Below are positions 43,471 through 53,583 of a DNA stretch of 64,000 bases, one piece after another. This DNA is from Vicia villosa (taxonomy: Eukaryota; Streptophyta; Magnoliopsida; Fabales; Fabaceae). The stretch is taken from NCBI RefSeq assembly GCF_029867415.1, contig NC_081181.1, positions 76,976,144 to 77,040,143 of the forward strand, given 5' to 3'. The notes below the pieces were generated by a model. The model had not been told where the DNA came from. It did no database searches and saw only the letters and a list, made by a program, of their open reading frames with translations. The translations under genes were made by a program, and so were the position numbers. Position 1 is the first letter of the stretch; the number at the start of each line of letters is the position of its first letter.

Positions 43471-46064
43471 ATGGCTTCTTCATCTAAGCAACAAGTTGGT
43501 TCTTCTTCTCAACAACAAGAACAAGTTCAACAGCAACAACAACTTGTTCCGCAGAAGACTTGTCTGATTCCTATGGATGATTTATAAGTTATATGTAAAA
43601 TGATGGTCGATTTTGATAACCTAGAAGAGCATGACATTCATCTGAAGGATAACATGATTTTTCAGGGTAGGGAAGCATTCTTTTATAGGTTGTGTGGACC
43701 AGTTTACCCAGATTTAGTCAAAGAATTCTGGGTTCATGCAACGATTATGCCAAAAGCAATTCTTTCTTTTGTTCATGGTGAAGAGTTCTTCATCACTGAG
43801 AATCTCTTAAGAAGATTGTTTGGTTTGGAAACTGTTGAAAGTGATTCTGGAGAAATTATAGGAAGAATAGATTGGAATGTTGTGTATACATAAATCTTCA
43901 AGTATGGAAAAGAGTCTACAGATATCAAGGAATTGAAGGATCCTTGCAGAATATGGCCTAAGATCCTTCTAGGTTGCATCTATCATAGAAAGGCAATTGT
44001 TTCTCCCAACTATGTTAACAAGGACCAACAATACATTCTGTATTGTATTGGTAAATAAGAGAAGGTGGATCTTCCTTTCATCATTTTTAATCACATGTGG
44101 AATCATGTGAAGGACTCTAGAGAACAATTCAGATTGAAGAATCCCAAGTACAAGAGAAATATCATTCCCTTTGGAAGAATAATTACAGATCTTCTAATTC
44201 AAACTGGATTGGTTGGTGATCTGGAGAAAGCTGAAATTATCAAGGATATATTTGCAACGAGTGGAAGCACTATTAATGCTAACACTCTGAAGAAGATGAG
44301 CTTAATCGAAACCATTGGTGCTCCTCCCAGAGTGGACCATGAGATTCTGACCATAAAAGCTCCTGCTCTGGCTGACTTTGAATTATTTTTCAAAAATGAA
44401 CATCCTGACGTTGTTGTCCGCTATATAGCTATGTATAAGAAAGAAGGCTCTGTGTATGATCCTGTGTGGATAAGCAGATAGAAGGCTCTTACTATAGCTG
44501 ATCAAGTACCAGAAAAAGAAGAAGAGAAAAAGAAGAAGAGAAAAAGAAGAAGAAAAGAAAGCAAGACCAGCAAGAAGGAAAGAAGGAAAAGAAAGAGAAG
44601 AACATTCAGATGGAAGTTCAAGAAGAAAATAAGGCAAAGAAAGTGCAAACAAAAGTTCAAGAAGAAAATCAAGAAAATAAAGAAGAAAAGAAGGAAGAGA
44701 AGAAAAAGGAAGAAGAGAAGAAGGAAGAGAAGAAGAAGGAAAAGAAGAGGAAGACTGTTGGAGATGGACCTGCCAAGCCTCAGAAGAAGAAAAAATCATC
44801 AGGTATTTCTATCTCTGAGCCTGTTTCTGCTCCTGTTTTAATTTCGAAACATGTACAAACAGAAGCTCCACCACTAAAATCACCAGAAAAAACCCCAGAA
44901 AATCCTCCTCCAACCACCAAAATTTCTAACCCTCCATCTTCTTCTTCACCCAAGTCTAAAGGCAAACAGCCTATTCTTGATTCTGAACCTGCTCATGCTT
45001 CTGAACCAATTCTTGAACCAACACCTTTAAACACCGTCATTCCTCCTCACGCCATAATCTCCACCTCTTAACCTCCTCCACATTCTAACTATGAACCTGT
45101 TATGGACATTCGAGTGTTCTTTAACCCCCCCTCGCCAGAATCATCCTTTTTTGACTCTTCCATTTGTCTCATGAACACCTTTAAATCCCTAAACACTACC
45201 TCTGACCCCATTCTCGTAGTCTTAGAGTCTGACAATGAAGCTGAATCCTCTCTTCAACCATCCTCTTCAAACATATCTTTTGTGCTTGATAGAGAACCTC
45301 AACCTTATGTCCTCTTCAACCCAGAAAAACCAATTTCCATCCGCAACCCAAAATCTCCAATCACCCCTCTCAGAACAAACCCTCCAAAACCTTCTGTTGA
45401 TGCACGTTTTGAATCATTAAATCACAAGGTCAGAACAGGGTTAGAAGTTCTGAAGGTTGCTCATGACTCCAAGCTGGATCATGTAGTTGCTGGAAAGCTG
45501 CGGAAAGCTTTTGGTGAGGAAGTGCAAGCTGAGTTTTTGGAAGAGAAGCCTTTCGTTGATGAAATGGAAGCAGATAATTCCTTGGCTATGGTTGTTTGGA
45601 AGCCAGATCCATATAAAGTTTTGACTGGAGATTTTCAACTTTTGTTCAACTGGTTCCGGGAGAACCCTCTAAAAGAGAATCCTGACATGGTGTATCCAGA
45701 GATTAAGTATCCTCCAGAAGTAGAGATTCCTGTTGTTCAAGAGCACCCTGCTGAATAAATTCCTGTTGAGGAAAATCTGGAAGATGCTTAAATGGTCGAA
45801 GTTGATGCTGATCATCCTGTCCTAGAAGATAACTTTGTTGCTTCTTCTGCTGGTTCTTCATCTTCTGTTCTGATGAACACTCTGAAGGAACTCCAACAGA
45901 ATCAAGCTACATTGGTTAGTCAAATGGACAAGCAAGATGACACCAATGCTGAATTCAGAACTTGGATGAAAATATCTGAAGAATCTTCAAAGAAGCAAGC
46001 AGAAGACAACGCTGAGATTAAGAACCTTCTGGCAGATTTAGCCTCTAAGCTTACCCAGTCGTAA
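43471..46064 (+). pseudogene. Env-like region of S (SIRE/Maximus type), broken
   Basis: It begins MASSSKQQVGSSSQQQEQ, a Gln/Ser-rich start, and continues with a domain containing LCGPVYPDLVKEFWVHA and FFITENLLRRLFGLE, resembling the plant-transposon domain found downstream of pol in SIRE-type elements. A Lys/Glu-rich stretch (44500-44790), a Pro/Ser-rich stretch and an acidic, coiled-coil-like C-terminus (45792-46064) follow. Stops occur at 43585, 43891, 44056 and 44479, a frameshift between 44482 and 44610, and further stops at 45069 and 45756. The function of this region is not established; no clear membrane anchor or signal peptide is visible here, so env-like refers to position only. Confidence 0.7.
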
Positions 46065-46826
46065 TCTGTCTTGTGTTTTAGTTTGTTTTATTGTTCCTTG
46101 CATCTGTTTTGAACTGCATCTGCTTTGTATTCTCTTCTGATTAAATCAATGAAATATCCTTTCTTTCTTCACTCTGTGTGTCTTTCATCTGAATCTTTTA
46201 TACTTTTTGATGTTATGACAAAAAAAGGGGAGAAGCGTGTTAATTAAATTGATTTATATATCAGTTTCTAGACTTAAGTCTCAACATTCCTAACAAATAT
46301 TGCAAGTGTTCTGTCTTTGATAGTTTTGCAGGAATGTGATATTCTGGACAAGCTCAATATGGGGAGAGGCAAATATTAGAGAAAAGCATCTAAAGAAAAG
46401 CTCTTAAAGAATTGAAGCAAGCTTAGTGCTCTAATACAAGAAGCTAAAGCTCTGATACAAGAAGTCTCAAGCTCTGATAGCTCTGATACAAGCAAGCATT
46501 CTTGATGCTATGATAAAGCCAAGTGATCTCAAAGAGAAATTAAAAGCTCTGAAGCTGTCCAATGGAAGCTCTGAAGTGAAGCTCTGAATTATCTGAAGAT
46601 TTAAAGCTCAATTGTGAAAGTCTCATCTGAAATGGAAAATACTCAGGGAAGTCTTTTATTTATAAATTCTTCTAGTATTAATTTCAGGGGGAGATTGTTA
46701 ATCTCAAGGGGAGACATATTCACACACTCTGATTTATATGCTTTAATGCTATATCTGTGTATTGTCTTTTTCATCTGATATTCTGGATACAAATTCATAT
46801 CAATTTTGTATGTTTTTGTCATCATC

Positions 46827-46840
46827 AAAAAGGGGGAGAT
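46827..46840 (+). promoter_or_regulatory. Polypurine tract of element S
   Basis: AAAAAGGGGGAGAT directly precedes the 3' LTR. Two similar purine runs (about 46226 and 46686) lie further upstream, the latter followed by TTGTTA like the true LTR start. Confidence 0.8.
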
Positions 46841-47922
46841 TGTTAGAACAAGAAATGTTCTGATCAATATTCTTAGTTTTGATGATAACATTATGTATGA
46901 AATTTGTATAAGACAATGTGGTACTCTAATCCTTTGTGTTTTCCATTTCAGGAAAAGTATAAAAGAGTATGCACAAATCAGCGTTCAGAAGCACTGACCC
47001 AGAAGTTCTGGAGGGTTTCATCAGAACATGGTCTGGCAGAAATCAGAAGATGGACCTGCAGATTCAAAACAAGATCTGGAAAGCATCAGAAGATGGTAGT
47101 CAGAAGCGAAGCTCTGAAGCTCTGATGGTATCACGCTCAAAGCACTTCCATAGTCTGAGTGACTGAAGTTGCATCTGCACCAAAAGCTGAAGACTCTGAT
47201 ATTCAAACGTCTTTCTACAAAGTCTGAGTCCAGAAGCAAGTACAAGATGAAAATCCTATAACGCCAAATCTCTGACTGACAAAAGAAACGTTAGAAGCTA
47301 CAAAAGGCAAAGTCAGTAAAAGCAGCAAAAGCATGGCTCGAGGTAGTTGACAAAAGTGTGAAACATTAAATGCAGCGTTGTACTATTCAAGCAAAGCATT
47401 AAATGCTCCCAACAGTCACATTTCCTAAGCGCCTATATATAGAAGTTCTGATTCAGAAGAAGTACACAACTCTTGTGCAAAAGAACCAAAATGCTGTCAA
47501 ACTGAAATCGTAAAAAGCAAAGAAGAACTTCATCTTCAACCTCACAACTTTGTAATGTTTTAGTGAGTGTTAAAAACTAGAACTTAAGAGAAATATCACT
47601 TGGTGATTACAGCTTTTATAGAAGCAATCTAAACTCTTGTAATATTTATTTTACATTGATTGTAAAGGAATTCCTATAGTGATCAAGTCGTGATATGTAG
47701 ACTCTAGAAGACTTAGAGAGAGTTCTAAGTGGAGAACCATTGTAATCAAGATTGATTAGTGGATTAAATCCTCAGTTTAGGTAAATCACTCTAAAGTGGG
47801 GGACTGGAGTAGTTTGGTTAACAACGAACCAGGATAAAAATTATTGTGTTCAATATTTTTATCTGCCAACTTTTAAGTTACACTTATTCAATCCCCCCTT
47901 CTAAGTGTTTTTTTATCCTTCA
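46841..47922 (+). mobile_element. Element S: 3' LTR (1082 bp)
   Basis: It starts TGTTAGAACAAGAAATGTTC after the polypurine tract and ends TATCCTTCA at 47922, with a TATA-like CTATATATAG at about 47432. The right flank is the cut-off LTR of the chromovirus I. Confidence 0.88.
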
Positions 47923-48424
47923 CGTTAATCATCAATTGTATCATTATTCATCGTCACACATCAAAACAACACATTATTAACCAATAATCTATGCAATTTC
48001 ATCAATTATAACCTCCCTAAACCTAACATATAATCCAATTGAGCTAGACAATATCCCTAATCAATGTTACCATCCAAAACACGATAAGAAATGCTAACCG
48101 GAAAGTCCCCCCTTACCTTAGCAAAACTCTTGATTTTGGCCTCTCCCTCTTCCGTTCCTCTTTACGTTCTTCGTGTTCCAAACCTTCAGCTCTTCTTCTT
48201 TTTCACGTTCTAACTCTTTCTTTCCCAATTCCTTATTATTTTATGAAAAATAATATTTTAATTAGTAATGGGCTTACTAACATAACACCTCCTTCTTACT
48301 AATACCACATTCGGCCCAATGCCATAATCCATCATCTTCCAATTATTTTCATAAAATTCATAATAATTCTAATTATTAATTCAATTTCCAAATTAAATTA
48401 AAATTAACATATACGGGTGTTACA
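47923..48424 (-). mobile_element. Element I: 3' LTR, partial (502 bp)
   Basis: On the minus strand the LTR starts TGTAACACCCGTATATG at 48424, right after the purine-rich TTAGTGGAGAAGAAT. It is truncated at 47922 by the copia LTR of S. Confidence 0.75.
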
Positions 48425-48439
48425 ATTCTTCTCCACTAA

Positions 48440-50100
48440 AAGAGTTTTCATCCTCGAAAACATACCTCAGGTAAAGAGTTCCGGATAGGAATCCTTCACC
48501 TGGCTTTCTAGCTCCCAGGTGACATTCCCATCAGCTGGTCCTCCCCAAGCCACTCTGACCAAAGCTATCTCTTTGCCACGTAATTGCTTCAGCTTTCAAT
48601 CTTCAATCCTCACGGGTAAAGTCTCAACGGTTAAGTTATCTTTCACCTGTACATCGTCTATCTGGATCACATGAGACGGATCCGCGACGTATTTCCTCAA
48701 CTGAGACACATGAAACACATCATGCAAATTCGCAAGCATCGGCGGTAAAGCAATACGATAGGCAACTTCGCCTACTCATTTTGAAATCTGAAACGGTCCA
48801 ATAAAGCGCGGAGTCAACTTCTTTGACTTCAAAGCCCGACCAATACCTGTCATAGGAGTTCATAAACACATGATCTCCCTCTTGAAATTCAAGTGTTTTC
48901 CTCCTCTTGTCGTGATAACTCTTCTGACGACTCTGAGAAGCTTTCGTCTTCTCCTGAATCATTTTAATCTTTTCCGTAATTTGTTGTACAATTTCTGGTC
49001 CGATCACAACACTTTCACCCAATTGGTATCAACATAACGGTGTCCTACATCTCCTACCATACAAGGCCTCAAAAGGATCCATACCGATGCTCGAATGAAA
49101 ACAGTTGTTGTAGGTAAACTCAATCAAAGGCAGATAACTATCCCAAGCACCTTCTTTTTCTAGCAAACAAGCACGCAACAAATCCTCCAACGATTGAATC
49201 GTCCTCTCAGTCTATCCATCCGTCTGTGGATGATAAGCAGAACTCTATCTCAGCTTAGTACCCAAAGCCTTCAGCAACCCTTCCCAGAACTTAGATGTAA
49301 ATCTCGGAACTCTGTCAGACACGATACTCGAAGGAATACCATGTAGACTAACTATCTTCTTAATATACAACTGAGCCAACTTCTCCATTGGATAATCCAT
49401 TCTTACTGGTATAAAGTGTGCAGACTTTGTCAACCTGTCCACAACAACCCATATAGCCTCACAATTCTTAACAGTTCTCGGCAAACCAGAAACAAAATCC
49501 ATTGATATGTTATCCCACTCCCACTCAGGAATAAATATCGGTTGCATATACCCAGATGGCTTCTGATGCTCAATTTTTTACTTCTGACACGTCAAACAAG
49601 AATACACAAACTCCGCAATTTCTTTCTTCATTCCAGACCACCAAAATAGCTTTTTCAAATCATGATACATCTTGGTAGCACCAGGATGAATACTTAATCC
49701 ACTACGATGTCCTTCTTCAAGAATACTCTTTCAAAGTGCAACAACATCAGGAACACAAACTCGATCACCAAACCTCAATATACCATTCTCGTCGATTCTG
49801 AATTCACCTCCTTTACCTTGGTTAATCAAAGTCATCTTATCAATCAACTCAACGGCAGTTTTCTGACCTTCTATAATCTCTTCAAGAATACCGCTAGTCA
49901 GCTTTAACATACCCAATTTAACACTATTAGGAGTATCTTCACACCCCAAGCTCAAGTCTCTGAATTGTTCAATCAAATCCAAATCCTTCACCATTAGCAT
50001 AAACATGTGCAAAGACTTCCTACTCAGCGCATCAGCAACAACATTTGCCTTACCAGGATGATAATTCAAACCAAAATCATAATCCTTAAGAAATTCCAAC
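48440..50100 (-). pseudogene. Chromovirus I: integrase and chromodomain-like end
   Basis: From right to left: [20 protein letters not shown] (about 50090), which is the end of RNase H; an integrase zinc region (about 49570-49700); the core with [20 protein letters not shown] and [20 protein letters not shown] (49245-49547), where the second catalytic Asp motif reads SDRVP rather than SDRDP; and a C-terminal part with KSYHDKRRKTLEFQEGDHVF (about 48900). Close to the end is WELESQVKDSYPELF (about 48460-48510), typical of the C-terminal chromodomain. The integrase inserts the element DNA; the chromodomain guides it to chromatin. Several stops interrupt the frame. Confidence 0.85.
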
Positions 50101-50771
50101 CAAAATTCTCACTTCGACAATTTGGCAAAAAGTTTCTTCTCTCTTAACAGCTCTAACACAGTTCTGAGATGTCTCGCATGTTCTTCCCCATTCTTAGAAT
50201 ATATCAGGATATCATCTATAAATACCACCACGAACTTATCGAGATAAGGATGGAAGATCCTATTCATATACTCCATAAAAACACCAGGTGCATTAATAAC
50301 TCCAAACGGCATTACCAAATACTCGTAATGTCCATACCTTGTTCTAAAAGCAGTCTTCTGAATATCGTCATCTTTCACACGAATTTGGTGATACCCAGAC
50401 CTCAGATCAATCTTACTAAATACACACGCTCCAGCCAACTGATCCATCAAATCATCAATCCTCGGCAGTGGATACCGATTCTTGATAGTAACCTTGTTTA
50501 ATTGTCTGTAATCCACACACAGCCTCATGGAACCCTCTTTTTTCTTTACTAGCAACAAAGGCGCACCCCACAGAGAAACACTCGGACGAATGAATTTCTT
50601 CGCAAGTAATTCTTCCAACTGTTTCTTCAGTTCAGCTAATTCGGACGGCGACATACGATACGGTGCCATCGACACAGGACTAGTTCCAGGAATCAAATCA
50701 ATAGCAAATTCCACTTCTCTACGTGGTGGCAATTTGTTCACATCTTCCGGAAAAAACTTCTGGAAAATCAC
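50101..50771 (-). pseudogene. Chromovirus I: reverse transcriptase
   Basis: A 220-codon open frame with [70 protein letters not shown] and the catalytic FIDD in [13 protein letters not shown]. It ends at a stop just after LFAKLSK. Directly beyond the stop the reading jumps to the last part of RNase H, so the RT connection and most of RNase H are absent. It would have copied element RNA into DNA. Domain length up to the break is normal for chromovirus RT. Confidence 0.9.
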
Positions 50772-50868
50772 ATACCACTGGTAGTTCGCTACTTACCGCT
50801 TTCTCTTTCAAATCCATCAACGTAAATAACATAAATACAGTTGCACCGTCTCCGATAGCTTCATTCAC

Positions 50869-51559
50869 CTATCTAGCAGTCACGTTTAGATCATCAGCAC
50901 TAACATCTTCAGGAAACAACACCGTCTTCGAAAAATTGTTGATATGAACACAATTGAACTCTAACCAGTTCATTCCCAGGATTATATCAAGTTGTTTCAA
51001 CGAAAGGCACACTAAGTCCATCCCGAATTCTCTACCAAAAACATCAATCGGGCAATTCAAGCAAGCAGATGAAGTAGTTACTGAACCCGGCGCGAGAGTG
51101 TCAATAACCATACTTCCATTAATATCAGATATTTCTAAATTCAACCTCTTAGCACAATCCAACGAAATAAAAGAATGTGTTTCTCCAGTATCAATAATTG
51201 CAATTAAAGGTGTGCCATGGATTAAACACATACCTTTAATCAATCGATCTTCCGGAGTAGTCTCTGACCCAGACAAGGCAAAGACCTTCCCACCAGACTG
51301 ATTCTTCTTTGGCTTAGGACACTATGGGCTAATGTGACCTTCTTCACCAGAGTTGTAGCAAGTCACAACCTTCTTCTTACAATCAGTAGCAACATGGCCC
51401 AGTGTATCACACTTGAAACACTTCTTCTGATCAAGCTTGCAGTCATTCTTACGATGTCCAATTTCCCCACATTGTAGCACCTTACAAAAGCACTAGAGTC
51501 TCCCCTAATAGGCTTCTTCCAATCACCAGCTTTAGGATTTCCTCTACCATATGGCTTAC
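50869..51559 (-). pseudogene. Chromovirus I: protease and end of gag
   Basis: The protease is in an open frame at 50869-51276 with the aspartic active site AIIDTGETHSFIS; the residue after DTG is Glu where Ala is usual. GMDLVCLSLKQLDIILGMNW completes the family pattern. To the right are gag remnants with two knuckle-like Cys clusters (CYNVGK at about 51480), broken by frameshifts. The gag is cut at 51559, where the Ogre LTR J begins. Protease would process the polyprotein. Confidence 0.82.
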
Positions 51560-52109
51560 TGTTATACCCCAAAATTTGCCCGCATCTTTTTCAGAAAGAA
51601 GGCAACAGACTTCTGTCTAAAAATTGAGAGTTTCATATAATCTTGGATTTTATTTCATAAATATCCCGATTTTATGAATACTCGGTTTTTAGAATTTTTA
51701 TTATACAGTATTTTGGCTCGCTGTTGAATTTATTCTTACACAAACGCCAATTATTGTTTATCATTTCACACACGCTGTTTATTTACAGATATATAGTACC
51801 GACGCAAGTGGTACATAATTAAATTTTTTGCAGGCGCAAAGTCCGGGGATTCAGACTGTACTGGTAACAAGTAAATTATTATTAGTTTTTTGTTTCTCAC
51901 TAATTTTTGTACTATATTCTATTATTTTCAAAATCTTTTCCTTTTTTTTCAAATCTCTTTCTTTCAAAATCAAATCTTAACTTTATTCTACACATCTCTC
52001 TTTTTCAAATCCTACCATACACTTTCTTTCAAATCCTACTACCACTCAAATTTTCCTTTTTTTGTACGGAATCGCTTCATTCCCCAACGTCTCTATCCTT
52101 CTTTTCACT

Positions 52110-52119
52110 CTATAAATAC
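52110..52119 (+). promoter_or_regulatory. TATA box of Ogre LTR J
   Basis: CTATAAATAC in the same context as in K (53312). The first ATG of the expected transcript is at 52211. Confidence 0.65.
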
Positions 52120-52210
52120 CTCTCATTTTTTTCATAAATTCTCACATCAAATTTCAACTCATCTCTCAAATTTCTACCCCATATTTATTTTCTCTTCTTC
52201 CCCAGCATAA

Positions 52211-52378
52211 ATGGCGAAGTGGATGGATACGTGTTTTCTTATGGTCATCACTGTTTTAGTGGTGATCATGTCCTTTTTCTGGCTGCATAGCCCTGAAAAA
52301 TGCAGACCTGGGTTGTTTACACTCCCGATCATCTATATGTTGTTATTTATAGCATGGGTTTTTAATCGTCATTTTTAA
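52211..52378 (+). CDS. Small two-transmembrane protein encoded in LTR J (55 aa)
   Basis: The ORF starts MAKWMDTCFLMVITVL and ends with a stop after NRHF. Two hydrophobic stretches (about residues 8-24 and 35-51) are joined by a short polar loop with LHSPEKC, so a membrane hairpin is likely. It is the first AUG after the TATA box, with G at +4. The homologous ORF in K (53416) has the same length, 38 of 55 residues identical and no indel, although the surrounding LTR has several. I know no named family; function unknown. It is not certain that the protein is made. Confidence 0.5.
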   Translation: MAKWMDTCFLMVITVLVVIMSFFWLHSPEKCRPGLFTLPIIYMLLFIAWVFNRHF

Positions 52379-53310
52379 AGTTTGTCGTATCTTTCGCTTT
52401 CAAATAATGTACCGTTTATTTGTCGTACTGTTCATTATATTATGTAATATTTGTACTGTCAGTATTAAATGTCGTACTATTTGTCGTATTGTAGTTTAAT
52501 TATCCAGATAATATTATGTGTGTTTTCTGCCAGTTAAATATTTATTTTTCTGTGCATTAAATATTTTTCAAGGTTATTATCGGTAATTTTGTTCGCGTAC
52601 AGTATATTTTATTTATTTATTATGTTTGTGTTTTTCTAACAACTCATGTAAATAAATTTTCACCATTAACATAACAAAAAAACAAAAAAAGAAAAATTAA
52701 CTTTAACTGTTGAATTTTCACTTTAACTGCTACGTTAATGCCTGAACAGTCAGTTGACAGTCAAACCCGCTGACGGTGCAATTCTCCGTGTTTTGTACTG
52801 TTATACCCCAAAATTTGCCCACATATTTTTCAAGAAAACTCCAATCTGAAAATTAAGGGTCTCATATAATCATGGATTTTTATTTCAACAAATATCCTGA
52901 CATATGAAATACTTAGTTTTTAGAATCTTTCTTATACAGTAATTTGGCTTGCAGTTGAATTTATTCTTACGCAAACACCAAATACTGTTTATTACTTCAC
53001 ACATGCTATTTATTTATTTACAGATAAATAGTACTGACACAATTGGTACAGAGTTAAATCTTTTTGCAGGCGCAGAATCAGGAAACTCAGACTGTACTGG
53101 TAACAAGTAGATTATTATTATCTTTTGTTTCCCGCTAATTTTTGTACTATATTCCATTATTTGCAAAAATCTTTTCAAATCTCTTTTTCAAAAATCAAAT
53201 CTCTCTTTTTTCCAACACTATCTCCACTTTCTTTCAAATCTTACTTCCACTCAAATTTTCCTTTTGTACGGAATCACATCATTCCCCAACGTCTCTTTCC
53301 TTCTTTCCAT

Positions 53311-53320
53311 TCTATAAATA
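53311..53320 (+). promoter_or_regulatory. TATA box of the Ogre K LTR
   Basis: TCTATAAATA, about 100 bp upstream of the small ORF. The transcript probably starts near 53345, and no ATG lies between there and 53416. Confidence 0.7.
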
Positions 53321-53415
53321 CCTTTCATTTCTTTCATAAAATCTCACATCAAATTCCAATTCATCTCTCAAATTTCTACTTCATAATCCATCCTTTCTCT
53401 TCTTCCCTGACAAGA

Positions 53416-53583
53416 ATGGCAAAGTGGATAGAGACACTGTTTCTTACAGTCATCACCATTGCTACGGTGATCATGACTTTCTTCTGTCTGCATAGTCCTG
53501 AAGAGTGTGGACCTGCAATAGTTGCACTCCCAATCATCTACATGTTATTGTTCATAGCATGGGTCATTAATCGTCATTCTTAA
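53416..53583 (+). CDS. Small two-transmembrane protein encoded in the Ogre K LTR (55 aa)
   Basis: The ORF starts MAKWIETLFLTVITIATV and ends after NRHS. Two hydrophobic segments flank a loop with LHSPEEC. The segment LPIIYMLLFIAWV is identical to that of J although six of its codons differ at synonymous sites, which points to selection on the protein. The start has A at -3 and G at +4 and is the first AUG expected in the retroelement RNA. The frame is also open for about 97 codons upstream, but the match with J begins at this Met. Function unknown; it could act on membranes or be a regulatory upstream ORF. Confidence 0.55.
   Translation: MAKWIETLFLTVITIATVIMTFFCLHSPEECGPAIVALPIIYMLLFIAWVINRHS

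Larger units (their letters stand above)
26509..47922 (+). mobile_element. Element S: SIRE/Maximus-type Ty1/copia retrotransposon, decayed
   Basis: Truncated 5' LTR, initiator-Met-type primer site, gag, protease, reverse transcriptase, RNase H, a long env-like region and a complete 3' LTR. The order and the extra region after pol are typical of the SIRE/Maximus lineage. The gag is interrupted by element H (27673-39401). The two flanks differ (LINE E left, chromovirus I right), so a rearrangement or deletion lies at 26509. Many in-frame stops and a missing integrase core make it non-autonomous. Confidence 0.88.
47923..51559 (-). mobile_element. Element I: Ty3/gypsy chromovirus remnant
   Basis: Minus-strand pieces in order from right to left: end of gag with a damaged zinc knuckle, protease, reverse transcriptase, integrase, chromodomain-like end, polypurine tract and part of the 3' LTR. 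It is cut by Ogre LTR J at 51560 and by S at 47922. Stops in every domain and the lack of RNase H show it is dead. Confidence 0.88.
51560..52798 (+). mobile_element. Element J: front part of an older Ogre LTR
   Basis: It begins TGTTATACCCCAAAATTTGC and follows the LTR of K over 1.2 kb with many substitutions and indels. It stops at TTTTGTAC (52798), exactly where K's own LTR starts; in K the matching position continues with CATC. K therefore inserted into J, whose remainder should lie to the right of K, outside the window. A TATA box is at 52110-52119. J was itself inserted in chromovirus I. Confidence 0.88.

Noticed and set aside
43471..46064. A gene of an exogenous virus
   Set aside because: It lies between copia pol and its own 3' LTR, the normal place of the env-like region in SIRE-type elements, and is broken by stops.
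50169..51301. Plus-strand frames of 85-115 codons
   Set aside because: Shadows of chromovirus RT and protease on the minus strand.
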